Made by a program: the position numbers and the translations under genes
Shown: in pieces, positions 1 through 8,286 of the stretch
Position numbering within the stretch: position 1 is the stretch's first letter
Layout of the letters: every line of letters begins with the position of its first letter
Assembly: GCA_910588335.1 (NCBI GenBank)
Contig: CAJUQV010000008.1
Span: forward strand, 1 to 64,000
Reading direction: 5' to 3'
Origin: an uncultured Ruminiclostridium sp.
GTDB taxonomy: Bacteria > Bacillota > Clostridia > Oscillospirales > Ruminococcaceae
Length of the DNA stretch: 64,000 nucleotides
Notes under the pieces: generated by a model
Databases searched by the model: none
Told to the model about the DNA's origin: nothing
What the model saw: only the letters and a program-made list of their open reading frames with translations

Positions 1-57
1 TTGCGTCGAAAATACTTGGCTGGTGACGGCCTGGGAAGATAGATAATGCCGGCATTA
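1..57 (+). rRNA. rrf: 5S ribosomal RNA, 3' part only
   Basis: The first bases match the 3' half of a bacterial 5S rRNA: a segment resembling GAAAATACTTGGCTGGTGAC followed by GGCCTGGGAAGATAG and a closing GCCGGCA, the usual loop E/helix IV and terminal stem. The 5' half lies outside the window. A terminator-like hairpin follows at once and then two tRNA genes, the usual end of an rRNA operon. The exact 3' end is an estimate because the pairing partner is not visible. Confidence 0.82.
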
Positions 58-60
58 AGC

Positions 61-83
61 AAAAAGCACCTTGAGTGCTTTTT
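61..83 (+). terminator. Terminator-like hairpin after 5S rRNA
   Basis: AAAAAGCAC (61-69) pairs perfectly with GTGCTTTTT (75-83) around a 5-base loop, and the T-run lies in the 3' arm. It sits between the 5S rRNA and tRNA-Lys, so it may end rRNA transcription or serve as a processing hairpin if the tRNAs are co-transcribed. Confidence 0.75.
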
Positions 84-90
84 GTATTAT

Positions 91-166
91 GCACCTTTAG
101 CTCAGTTGGTAGAGCAACTGACTCTTAATCAGTGGGTCCAGGGTTCGAGTCCCTGAAGGTGTACCA
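91..166 (+). tRNA. tRNA-Lys (anticodon CTT)
   Basis: Complete 76-base cloverleaf with encoded CCA. The acceptor stem is GCACCTT/AAGGTGT (one G-T pair), the D arm GCTC..GAGC, the anticodon stem ACTGA/TCAGT with loop CTCTTAA (anticodon CTT, reads AAG), and the T arm CAGGG-TTCGAGT-CCCTG. It is followed by an 11-bp perfect hairpin and then tRNA-Glu, so the two are probably one transcript. Confidence 0.96.
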
Positions 167-187
167 TATCGCCGCAAGGCGTTTATT

Positions 188-213
188 TGAGGATAGACGC
201 ATGTCTATCCTCA
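188..213 (+). repeat. Perfect hairpin between the two tRNAs
   Basis: TGAGGATAGAC (188-198) and GTCTATCCTCA (203-213) form an 11-bp perfect stem closed by the tetraloop GCAT. There is no T-run after it, so it looks more like a processing or spacer structure than a terminator. Confidence 0.7.
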
Positions 214-221
214 GTGTATAT

Positions 222-296
222 GGCCCGTTGGTCAAGCGGTTAAGACGGCGGCCTCTCACGCCGCAAACATGGGTTCGATTCCCGTACGGGTCACCA
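222..296 (+). tRNA. tRNA-Glu (anticodon CTC)
   Basis: 75-base cloverleaf with encoded CCA. The acceptor stem starts GGCCCGT and closes with ACGGGTC, the anticodon stem is GCGGC/GCCGC around loop CTCTCAC (anticodon CTC, reads GAG), and the T arm is CATGGG-TTCGATT-CCCGTA. Like the neighbouring tRNA-Lys it carries C34, so both are isoacceptors for the G-ending codon. The coding strand continues into a 17-bp palindrome after the CCA. Confidence 0.96.
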
Positions 297-300
297 CATT

Positions 301-345
301 ATTTGAAAAATCGTCCTAGGCTTTGCCGAGGACGATTTTTCAAAT
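301..345 (+). terminator. Long terminator-like palindrome after tRNA-Glu
   Basis: ATTTGAAAAATCGTCCT (301-317) pairs perfectly with AGGACGATTTTTCAAAT (329-345) around an 11-base loop. The TTTTT in the 3' arm and the position 4 bases after the tRNA CCA suggest it ends the rRNA/tRNA transcript. Smaller hairpins follow at 409-429 (GAATTTCC/GGAAATTC) and 431-445 (TTTTGC/GCAAAA). Confidence 0.7.
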
Positions 346-551
346 GGGAAACGGCTTCGGGCTGCGACTTTGTCTTGCCATCAGCTCGTTTCCGCTCCGA
401 TTTTTCTTGAATTTCCATTAAGGAAATTCATTTTGCTTCGCAAAACCGAAAAATACGGGAGGCGGACTTTAAGAAGGCCGGCTGTATTTTTTTATCTTTT
501 AAACAAAAATCTTTTTGGTATCAATAACACATATTTTGATTAACAAAAAAG

Positions 552-599
552 ATATTATGCTCACAAACGACTGTGCGAATTCGTTTGTGGCCATAATAT
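552..599. repeat. Imperfect palindrome in the non-coding stretch
   Basis: ATATTATG-CT-CACAAACGA (552-570) faces TCGTTTGTG-GC-CATAATAT (581-599): 17 paired bases on each side interrupted by one 2-base mismatch, loop of 10. I see no gene in 446-845; short open frames there show no recognisable protein features. Confidence 0.55.
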
Positions 600-741
600 T
601 TTTTGTAAAACAGGATTGCTCTGCCGTAAATTTTTTAGACAAAAAACAGTGTGTTTCAGAATACACATTATTTCGGATAATTGCCTTTGAGCATAGTCAT
701 AAAGTCTGATGTATTTCTTTAATTTTCATTTTGCATACTAC

Positions 742-770
742 TTGACAATTGGAAAGGAACGTGTTAAAAT
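742..770 (+). promoter_or_regulatory. Sigma-A-type promoter
   Basis: TTGACA (742-747), a 17-base spacer and TAAAAT (765-770). It points right, into the antisense side of the decayed chemotaxis gene and, 590 bases on, the two-component genes at 1,363. No gene starts close behind it. It may drive a long leader for the kinase block, or be a leftover. Confidence 0.6.
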
Positions 771-845
771 ATATACGTATATGTGCGAAGTGGGAAGTTT
801 TTAATTCAATTGAAGTTTATGCGCCGGATAGTTCGTCAGCAACGA

Positions 846-1163
846 CTAATCCGACAGTTTCTGCGCATCGGCGGCGCTTTGCTCCGAAGTAGCAGAGGTT
901 TTTTGAACAATGGAGGATATTTGCTCAATTCTATCTATAACCTGAGCAATTGTAGTGGTCTGTTCCTCCGGCGGCTCATACCATTACTTATTTTGGCGGT
1001 TGCTTTCTCCGCAATAGCGTTTTTTACCTATTAGTCGTATAATCTTTCAAATACTTGGTCACCACCACAGCGGCATTCGAAGCCAAGCTATTGATCGGAA
1101 CGCAATGTTTACAATCGCGTCAAAAATTTTGCTCATCTCTGTGGACAAACCGGAGATTTTTTG
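846..1163 (-). pseudogene. Decayed methyl-accepting chemotaxis protein remnant
   Basis: On the minus strand three pieces of an MCP signalling domain survive in different frames. At 1163-1101 the frame reads QKISGLSTEMSKIFDAIVNI, just before where MCPs have the QTNLLALNAA hairpin tip. A shifted frame at about 1087-1060 gives NSLASNAAV, resembling that tip. A fragment AIAEKATAKISNGM lies at 1018-977, and 968-846 ends EQTTTIAQVIDRIEQISSIV.. and ..SATSEQSAADAQKLSD then stop. The stretch between tip and tail is largely deleted. No start, sensor or membrane part remains. The frame changes and the deletion make function very unlikely. The assignment is by motif resemblance to MCP C-terminal domains. 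Confidence 0.75.
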
Positions 1164-1362
1164 CATTGAATGGTGCGAGACTTTCAACAAATAATACCTA
1201 CCCGCTTCTCCCTGTTGCGTTTTTAGACCGGGAGAGCATTATTTTAGTGCATTATCCTACAGGTGGACAGGCGAAAATATAGGCTTGACTTTAGACCATT
1301 TTAATTAAAATGAACTATGTGTTGCTTTAGGCAATTTTAACAACAAAACTGGAGGTAATCAC

Positions 1363-1725
1363 ATGAAAAAGTGCATTCTTGTTGTAGATGACGACAGCAT
1401 GAATTTGACCAGGACGCAGATGATCCTGGGGAAAGAATATGTGGTACTCACGGAAGAATCGGGGATTGACGCGCTGGCACGGCTGAAGAGCACTAAGGCG
1501 GATATGGTTCTTCTGGATATTGATATGCCTGGGATGAACGGTATTGAGACCTTTGAGCGTATGAAAGATTTTGCCCCTGAGATCCCCGTGATTTTTTTAA
1601 CGGCGTCGGGACTGGAGGAGGATGTTGTCAGCGCTATCAAGCTGGGCGCGGTTAACTATCTGAAAAAGCCCTACCGTCCCCAAGAGTTGCTGAGACGGGT
1701 CGCACAGGAGTTTGATAAACGATGA
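1363..1725 (+). CDS. Single-domain response regulator (receiver only)
   Basis: A 120-residue CheY-like receiver with no output domain. The acidic pocket is VVDDD (residues 7-11), the phospho-acceptor is Asp52 in LLDIDMPGMNG, with Thr80 and Lys102 (in KKP) completing the switch set. An ideal site GGAGGT (1351-1356) precedes the ATG by six bases. The stop codon overlaps the start of the next gene (ATGA), so translation is coupled to the hybrid kinase at 1,722. It probably receives or shuttles phosphoryl groups in a relay with the two downstream kinases; that role is inferred from position. Confidence 0.93.
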   Translation: MKKCILVVDDDSMNLTRTQMILGKEYVVLTEESGIDALARLKSTKADMVLLDIDMPGMNGIETFERMKDFAPEIPVIFLTASGLEEDVVSAIKLGAVNYLKKPYRPQELLRRVAQEFDKR

Positions 1726-4259
1726 GACCGAAAGAAGAAAAAACAAGCAGACATCTTCTGCTGGCGGTTATCATTACAGTATTCAGCAGTATACTGAGTT
1801 TGGTCACATTGATTATGGCATGGGAATTTTGGATGATCCTGCTGGTAACAGCAGGATGTTTCAGTGTATGGATTCTGCACATTGGTAAAATTGGATCGGA
1901 TACGTTTTATGAGAATTTATGTGCCGGACTGATGCTGACCGAATTCTTTTTTTTCGGTGTGCATGAATCCAGTCTTTTTGATATACCCGCTATGGCCTGC
2001 ATTTTAGCCCTTGCGCTGTTCATGCTGAATAAAAAGTGGATTTTGCATATGATAGCGGTACTGTATGTGCTGGAACTGCTGTATCACGGTTTGATCCTTC
2101 ATACCATCTCTTCTCAGATGGGACATCGGGATATAGTTCGCTTGAGTCTCGGTGCAGTTATGACCTTTGGCGGAACCGCACTTGCACGGTATTGGATCAA
2201 CCGACGAAATATACAGCGAAAGTGGTATGAGCATATATTTGAACAACTGGAGACAACAGGGAAGCAAAATGCCGTCTTTCTGTCGAATGTATCCCATGAA
2301 CTCCGCACGCCAATCAACATGGTGATCGGTATTAGTGAGGTAGCCCTTGCAAGAGAGCTTTCTCCGGATATTCGGGCGGATATGTCGTCCATAAAGCTGG
2401 CGGGAAAGCGCCTGTCCAACCAAATCAACAATATGCTGGACTATACAGAGATTCTGGAAGGCACTCTGACTCCGGCCAAGAACGAATATATGATCACTTC
2501 GGTGTTGAACGATGTGATCACAATGACTGCACTGCAAAGCAACCGGCAGCACTTGGAACTGGTGTTTGATATTGACCCGCGTGTACCGGCGGTTCTCGTC
2601 GGAGATGCGGAAAAGATATCCCATGTGCTCAAAATACTGGTGGAAAATTCCATCAAGTTTACAGAAGAGGGCGGTGTAAATATTCGAATCAAACATCGGC
2701 AGGAGAATTACGGGGTTAATCTGGTTATTGATATATGTGACACCGGTATCGGTATGACGGATTCTCAGTTGACGCAGATGTATGATGTCTTTTATCAGGC
2801 GGACACCGGAAGTAGCCGTCTTGCGGGAGGACTTGGTCTCGGTCTTCCCATCGCCCAGGGACTTTTGAACGCTATGGGCGGTTTTATTCATTTTAACAGC
2901 GAAGAAAAGCAAGGGCTGTCCGCCCATATTGTGATTCCACAGGGCGTTGTGGATGAACAGCCGTGTATTGTGCTCAATCATGCGGATCAACTCTGTATTG
3001 CCTGCTATTTCAGACCGGAAAAATATGTCTGTGATGAGGTTCGAGGATATTACGACGGGCTGATTTACAATCTTATGCACGGGCTTGGCATCCAAGGATA
3101 TCAAGCGCATAATTTTGAGACTCTGCTCAAATTGCAGCGCAGCTACAATCTGACCCATGTATTCATTGCCCAATCGGAATATGATGAGAACCGGGAATAT
3201 TACGAGGAACTGACGAATACGCTCTGTGTCGTCGTGATTGCGGAAAGAGATTTCACTTTGAGCAAAGAAAGCAGGCTGCTTGTTATACATAAGCCATTTT
3301 CCGCTCTTTCCGTTGCCAATCTCTTGAACGGAGCGATGGGAGAACGGGGATTTGCGGAGGATCAAGCCGCAGGCCGTAAGCCCTTCACCTGTGTTGGAGT
3401 CCGGGCGCTGGCCGTAGATGATGAAGAGATGAATCTCGTGGTTGCCAAAGGAGTACTTGGAAACTATGGGATTGAGGTGGACACTTGTCTGAGCGGAAAA
3501 GAGGCGATTGCGCAGTGCAGCAGCGTTTCCTACGACATTATCTTTTTAGACCATATGATGCCGGGATATGACGGTGTGGAGACGCTGAAGAGGATCCGCG
3601 AGCTTCGGAACGGAATGTACCAGGATCTGCCGGTGATCGCGCTGACCGCCAATACCGTCAGCGGCGCAAGGGAAATGTTCCGTAACGAGGGATTTACCGA
3701 ATTTGTCCCAAAACCAATCGAACGGACGGTTCTGGAGCGGGTACTGCGGAAGGTTCTTCCCAAGGGCTGCATCCAGTATAGCGTAACGTCCGAAAACACG
3801 GAAAAACCTATGAAAAAACTTGCGGAAGCTGTGCGGAGTGTTTCGGCGGACAATCCGGAGCAATCCAAGCCGACCGAGACTCCGGTACCCACGGCAGATG
3901 TATCGGCGCTCCCCTATGATCGGCTTGTTCGGGCCGGCGTAAACGTAGAAATGGGGTTGGATTATTGCGCCGGAGACGAGGATTTTTATCGGGAAATGCT
4001 GCGGCTTTTCAGCACCCAAGGAGCGGAAAAACGAGCGGAAATCGCCGCATTGTATGAAAGCGCCAACTGGACGGATTATGCCATCAAGGTTCATGCGCTG
4101 AAGAGCACATCGCTGACCATCGGGGCGGAAGCGCTCTCCGCACAGGCCAAAGAGCTGGAACTGGCGGGAAAACGTGGCGATGCAGACTTTATCCGGGAGC
4201 ATCACCGTGCGCTGTTGTGCGCACAGGAAGAGCTCTGCGTACAAATTACCGGGCTTTAG
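1722..4259 (+). CDS. Membrane hybrid sensor histidine kinase with receiver and HPt
   Basis: 845 residues. About five or six hydrophobic segments lie in residues 10-160 with little extracellular loop. Then come HisKA with the H-box SHELRTPIN (His192), HATPase_c with N-box Asn309, DTGIG (340-344) and GLGLGL (370-375). A degenerate receiver-like stretch (about 412-540, ending VIHKPFSALS) lacks the acidic pocket. A full receiver follows (VDDEE 565-569, phospho-acceptor Asp610, Lys664), and finally an HPt domain with His791 in KVHALKSTS. All parts for a four-step phosphorelay are in one chain. It is translationally coupled to the lone receiver upstream. The signal is unknown; the compact membrane region suggests sensing inside or near the membrane. 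Confidence 0.92.
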   Translation: MRPKEEKTSRHLLLAVIITVFSSILSLVTLIMAWEFWMILLVTAGCFSVWILHIGKIGSDTFYENLCAGLMLTEFFFFGVHESSLFDIPAMACILALALFMLNKKWILHMIAVLYVLELLYHGLILHTISSQMGHRDIVRLSLGAVMTFGGTALARYWINRRNIQRKWYEHIFEQLETTGKQNAVFLSNVSHELRTPINMVIGISEVALARELSPDIRADMSSIKLAGKRLSNQINNMLDYTEILEGTLTPAKNEYMITSVLNDVITMTALQSNRQHLELVFDIDPRVPAVLVGDAEKISHVLKILVENSIKFTEEGGVNIRIKHRQENYGVNLVIDICDTGIGMTDSQLTQMYDVFYQADTGSSRLAGGLGLGLPIAQGLLNAMGGFIHFNSEEKQGLSAHIVIPQGVVDEQPCIVLNHADQLCIACYFRPEKYVCDEVRGYYDGLIYNLMHGLGIQGYQAHNFETLLKLQRSYNLTHVFIAQSEYDENREYYEELTNTLCVVVIAERDFTLSKESRLLVIHKPFSALSVANLLNGAMGERGFAEDQAAGRKPFTCVGVRALAVDDEEMNLVVAKGVLGNYGIEVDTCLSGKEAIAQCSSVSYDIIFLDHMMPGYDGVETLKRIRELRNGMYQDLPVIALTANTVSGAREMFRNEGFTEFVPKPIERTVLERVLRKVLPKGCIQYSVTSENTEKPMKKLAEAVRSVSADNPEQSKPTETPVPTADVSALPYDRLVRAGVNVEMGLDYCAGDEDFYREMLRLFSTQGAEKRAEIAALYESANWTDYAIKVHALKSTSLTIGAEALSAQAKELELAGKRGDADFIREHHRALLCAQEELCVQITGL

Positions 4260-4311
4260 CTCTTGATGTGCTCTTCCCGGAAATATTATAATTTGGGGAG
4301 TGGGAAACTAG

Positions 4312-7011
4312 GTGATAAAAAAATGGTTTAAAATCATTACCGATCACAGTATCAGCCTGCATGAGCGTATGTTTCGCCTTGTGACGGGCATCTGTATGCT
4401 TGCGCTGATATTTACCATGCCTATGGGACGAACGCTTTGGAACATTCTTATTATGGTGATATACCTAATCGCCATGGCGTTGATCGTCAAATTCAGCATT
4501 CGGAAAAAACGTGTGCGTGCAGGAGCCACCGCCATTGCGTTGCTGCTCCTCACACTCTTTCCCGTCTGCTTTTTCACAGCGGGCGGTTTTTACAGCGGAG
4601 TGCCGGAATGGTTTGTTTTTTGCTTTGTTTATGTCTGCATCACCATGCAGGGGCGGCGCAGGGTTGTATTTTTTGTACTCTGCACACTGGAAACGCTGCT
4701 TTGCTATGGTATGGCTTTTTATTGGCCGGAACTGGTTGCGCAGAATGAACCGCAGCATGCTTTTTTTGACTCCGCATTCTCTGTGATAATGGTAGGGTTG
4801 CTGACCTGTGTTCTGCTTATGTTTCTGAATAGGATGTATGAAGAGGAGAACGCCATCACCCAGAAGCAGAAAAAAGAGATTGAAGAGTTGAATCGGGCGG
4901 AAAATCATTTTTTCTCCAGCATGAGCCATGAGATTCGCACACCTATCAACACTATCATCGGCCTGAACGAGATCATTTTACGGGAGAATACTTCCGAAGA
5001 AGTGACGGAGAATGCGAGGAATATCCAAGGCGCCAGCAAACTGCTGCTCTCACTGATCAATGATATTTTGGACATATCCAAAATCAAATCCGGCAAGATG
5101 GAAATTGTCAATGTTTCTTATGAGACAGGCGCCCTTTTTTCAGAGATCGTCAATATGATATGGATCAAGGCAAAGGAAAAAGGACTGGAATTTAAGCTGC
5201 ATGTGGACTCCTCCATCCCAAGTATGCTTTGTGGGGACGAGGTGCGTATTAAGCAAGTCTTGATCAACCTGCTGAGCAACGCCGTGAAGTATACCAGCGA
5301 AGGGTCTGTTACCCTCTCGGTTCGATGTGAACGCCAGGCGGTCAACCGTGTGCGTATCTGGTATTCTGTGGAAGATACCGGGCAGGGCGTAAAAAAGGAA
5401 AACATTCCTTATATTTTTAACGCCTTCCGAAGAGTAGACGAAGAGCAAAACCGCTATATTGAGGGAACCGGACTTGGATTGAGTATTGTCCACAATCTGG
5501 TAGAGCTTATGGGCGGCGAAATCAGCGTGAACAGCGTCTATACAAAAGGCTCAAAATTTGTGGTCATGCTGGAGCAGGACATAGTTGACGACAGGGATTT
5601 AGGTGCGTTTACGCTTGCCTCCCGCACGAAGGTACATGAAAGCGAAGCGTACCAGCAGAGTTTTGAGGCGCCGGATGCCCATATTCTTGTGGTAGATGAC
5701 AACGATATGAATCTGCTGGTTGTAAAAAAACTCCTTGCAGAGACTAAAATCCAGATTGACACAGCCTCCGGCGGAGCCGAATGTTTAAGATTGACACAAA
5801 ACTACCACTACGACTGTATTCTTATGGATCATATGATGCCGGAAATGGACGGGATCGAATGTCTCCATAGGCTGCGGGTACAGCCGACAGGATTGTGTCA
5901 GGACGTTCCTGTAGTTGCACTGACCGCCAACGCAGGCAGCGATAACCAGTTGCTCTACCGAAAAGAAGGATTTAGCGGGTATCTTGCCAAGCCGGTCAGC
6001 GGAGCGCTGCTTGAAGCTGCTGTACTGAGCATTCTTCCCAAGGAACTGGTACATTTGAACGAAGAGGCACGACAGACAGACGTGGAAAAGGAAATCCTGA
6101 TTTTCGAACAGGCACAGCGGCGTTCTATTATGGTTACCACAGACAGTGTGTGTGACCTTCCGGAATCGCTTTTGAAGGAATACGGTATTTCAGTATGCCC
6201 ATACTATGTCTGCACAGAGGATGGGCGATTCCTGGACGAAGAGGAGATAAGGGCAGATGAACTGCTGATGCACATTACCAATGGCCGGAAGGGGCGCTCC
6301 CAACCGCCCGAAGTGGAGGACTATGAGCGATTTTTTGCCCAGAAGCTGACAGAGGCGCAAAATGTCATTCATATCACCATGGCGAAGCACGTCAGTGAAG
6401 GATATCAAAACGCCATTGAAGCGGCAAAATCCTTTGAAAATGTCACGGTAATTGACTCCGGACATCTCTCCAGCAGCATGGGCTTGTTGGTGTTATGCGC
6501 GGCCTATATGGCGGAGCACCATGCAGCAAAGGAAGATATTGTGGCATCCGTGAAACGAATGCGGCGTTTCATATCTTCTGCATTTATCATAGACACTACT
6601 TATATGATGTGCAGCGCAGGGCTGATATCCAAGAAAACACAAGTCATCTGCGACGCGCTTCTGTTACATCCTGTGCTTATGCTGAGAAAGAGCAGAATGG
6701 TGGTCAAACGTGTGGAAATGGGCAGCTTTTCGCATATGGCCAAAAGGTACATTAAGAAAACGCTGCAGGATACCAGAAATATTGACCGCCGCATTCTGTT
6801 TATAACATATTCCGGATTGGATAACGAAAAGCTTCAGTACATTAAAAACTTAGCACAGCAGCATTGTCCGTTTGAACGTATCTACTTGCAAAAAGCGTCC
6901 TCCGCCATTGCCAGCAACTGTGGTCCCGGCTCCTTTGGTCTTTTGTTTATGAGAAGGGACGATGTCTCGCACTCCTTTTTTGAGGCGCCCACAAAGGATG
7001 GGGCAAATTAG
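4312..7011 (+). CDS. Hybrid histidine kinase-receiver fused to a DegV domain
   Basis: 899 residues from a GTG start behind GGGGAG. Membrane segments occupy about 25-175. HisKA has SHEIRTP (His206). HATPase_c has Asn323, DTGQG (355-359) and GTGLGL (385-390). The receiver has VDDND (461-465), phospho-acceptor Asp506 and Lys560. After a short linker, residues 605-880 match the DegV fatty-acid-binding fold: TTDSVCDLPESL, the SQPP loop (663-666), VIDSGHLSSSMGLLVL, AGLISKK in place of the usual GGRISK, and GPGSFGLLF near the end. There is no HPt here, but the coupled kinase upstream has one. The DegV part could sense or report acyl chains; that function is inference. Stand-alone DegV proteins are about 280 residues, so the domain looks full length. 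Confidence 0.9.
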   Translation: MIKKWFKIITDHSISLHERMFRLVTGICMLALIFTMPMGRTLWNILIMVIYLIAMALIVKFSIRKKRVRAGATAIALLLLTLFPVCFFTAGGFYSGVPEWFVFCFVYVCITMQGRRRVVFFVLCTLETLLCYGMAFYWPELVAQNEPQHAFFDSAFSVIMVGLLTCVLLMFLNRMYEEENAITQKQKKEIEELNRAENHFFSSMSHEIRTPINTIIGLNEIILRENTSEEVTENARNIQGASKLLLSLINDILDISKIKSGKMEIVNVSYETGALFSEIVNMIWIKAKEKGLEFKLHVDSSIPSMLCGDEVRIKQVLINLLSNAVKYTSEGSVTLSVRCERQAVNRVRIWYSVEDTGQGVKKENIPYIFNAFRRVDEEQNRYIEGTGLGLSIVHNLVELMGGEISVNSVYTKGSKFVVMLEQDIVDDRDLGAFTLASRTKVHESEAYQQSFEAPDAHILVVDDNDMNLLVVKKLLAETKIQIDTASGGAECLRLTQNYHYDCILMDHMMPEMDGIECLHRLRVQPTGLCQDVPVVALTANAGSDNQLLYRKEGFSGYLAKPVSGALLEAAVLSILPKELVHLNEEARQTDVEKEILIFEQAQRRSIMVTTDSVCDLPESLLKEYGISVCPYYVCTEDGRFLDEEEIRADELLMHITNGRKGRSQPPEVEDYERFFAQKLTEAQNVIHITMAKHVSEGYQNAIEAAKSFENVTVIDSGHLSSSMGLLVLCAAYMAEHHAAKEDIVASVKRMRRFISSAFIIDTTYMMCSAGLISKKTQVICDALLLHPVLMLRKSRMVVKRVEMGSFSHMAKRYIKKTLQDTRNIDRRILFITYSGLDNEKLQYIKNLAQQHCPFERIYLQKASSAIASNCGPGSFGLLFMRRDDVSHSFFEAPTKDGAN

Positions 7012-7026
7012 AGTTATTTGCGTTTC

Positions 7027-7284
7027 ATACCAATCTTTAATCTATAGCAATACAACAAAAAGATAAACAAATAGGAGCGAAGCTACTAATACTAATATCG
7101 GTTTAAAAAGCGGATAAAATGGCTTTTTAAACCGATATTAGTGTTTATACTGTTAACCAATTAAAAATTGGAAAAATGATTTTTATACTAATAACCATTT
7201 TGACTATGATTTTATCCTGTGTCAAAATGGTTATTAGTATTAGTATTAGTATGATAAGTAACAGACTTGATTAAAGATTGGTAT
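7027..7284. repeat. 258-bp element closed by 16-bp inverted repeats, packed with hairpins
   Basis: Outer arms ATACCAATCTTTAATC (7027-7042) and GATTAAAGATTGGTAT (7269-7284) are perfect inverted copies. Inside are a 20-bp perfect stem (7091-7110 with 7123-7142, loop 12), an 18-bp perfect stem (7187-7204 with 7221-7238, loop 16) and a hexamer run of ATTAGT (about 7233-7251). Both inner stems carry ACTAAT at the 5' base and ATTAGT at the 3' base. It contains no ORF and fills the gap between the kinase block and the glycan operon, which converge here. It could be a MITE-like insertion, a bidirectional terminator, or both. Confidence 0.75.
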
Positions 7285-7305
7285 AAAGTGACAGCCGCAA
7301 GGGCT

Positions 7306-8286
7306 TCAGTGTTTTAAAATATGCTCCCACCAGTCACGGTTATCAAGATACCACTTGATAGTTTTTTGTATGCCGTCCTTAAATTTTATTTCGGGAAGCC
7401 AGCCCAATTCATTGTGAATTTTTGTGGGATCAATGGCATATCTCATATCGTGACCTTTACGGTCAGTGACAAATGTTATAAGAGTTTCAGGTTTATTCAG
7501 CTCTCTGCATATAATTTTTACAATATCAATATTTTTCATTTCATTATGTCCGCCGATATTGTAAATTTCGCCTACCGTCCCATTGTGGATTATCAGGTCA
7601 ATTGCGCGGCAGTGGTCTTCAACATAGAGCCAATCACGCACGTTCTCTCCCTTGCCGTATACGGGCAGGGGCTTGTCGTTCAGGGCGTTTGCTATCATTA
7701 AAGGAATAAGCTTTTCGGGAAAATGATAAGGTCCGTAGTTGTTTGAGCAGCGGGAGATTGTTATGGGCAGGCCGAATGTTCTGTGATAAGCCTGCACCAA
7801 TAAATCCGCGCCTGCCTTGCTTGCGGAATAGGGGGAGCTTGTATGTATCGGTGTTTCCTCTGTAAAAAACAGATCGGGACGGTCTAAAGGCAAATCGCCA
7901 TAGACCTCATCGGTGGAGACCTGATGATAGCGCCGTATACCGTATTTGCGGCAGGCGTCCATCATCACCTGAGTGCCTAAAATATTTGTTTTAAGGAATA
8001 TGTCGGGATTTTCAATGGAACGGTCAACATGGCTTTCCGCCGCAAAATTTACAACAATATCAGGGTGTTCTTCCTCAAACACATTGAAAACCGATTCGCG
8101 GTCGGTAATATCAACCTTGCAAAATCTAAAGTTGGGGTTCTTGATTACCGCGTCGAGGGTTTCCATGTTGCCCGCGTATGTCAGACAGTCTATGCAGATA
8201 ATTTTATAATCGGGATATTTTTTTAACATGTAGTGAACGAAATTACCGCCAATGAAGCCGGCACCGCCTGTTACTATTATTTTCAT
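7306..8286 (-). CDS. rmlB: dTDP-glucose 4,6-dehydratase
   Basis: 326 residues, the usual length. Converts dTDP-glucose to dTDP-4-keto-6-deoxyglucose using bound NAD. The Rossmann motif GGAGFIGG is at 7-14, the catalytic TDE at 125-127 and YSASK (Tyr153, Lys157) as in extended SDR enzymes. It is the last gene of the glycan operon and overlaps rmlA by ATGA, so the two are co-translated. Its product is the branch point for the 2,3-dehydratase and the reductases encoded upstream. Confidence 0.96.
   Translation of the reverse strand: MKIIVTGGAGFIGGNFVHYMLKKYPDYKIICIDCLTYAGNMETLDAVIKNPNFRFCKVDITDRESVFNVFEEEHPDIVVNFAAESHVDRSIENPDIFLKTNILGTQVMMDACRKYGIRRYHQVSTDEVYGDLPLDRPDLFFTEETPIHTSSPYSASKAGADLLVQAYHRTFGLPITISRCSNNYGPYHFPEKLIPLMIANALNDKPLPVYGKGENVRDWLYVEDHCRAIDLIIHNGTVGEIYNIGGHNEMKNIDIVKIICRELNKPETLITFVTDRKGHDMRYAIDPTKIHNELGWLPEIKFKDGIQKTIKWYLDNRDWWEHILKH

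Noticed and set aside
132..410. Open frame of 92 codons
   Set aside because: It runs through both tRNA genes and the following terminator.
515..709. Open frame of 64 codons in the AT-rich gap
   Set aside because: No ribosome site, crosses the palindrome at 552-599, no recognisable protein pattern.
783..1282. Two plus-strand open frames
   Set aside because: They are antisense to the decayed MCP remnant and have no protein features or ribosome sites.
2004..3365. 453-codon minus-strand frame
   Set aside because: Antisense shadow of the hybrid kinase at 1,722, whose domain motifs are all on the plus strand.
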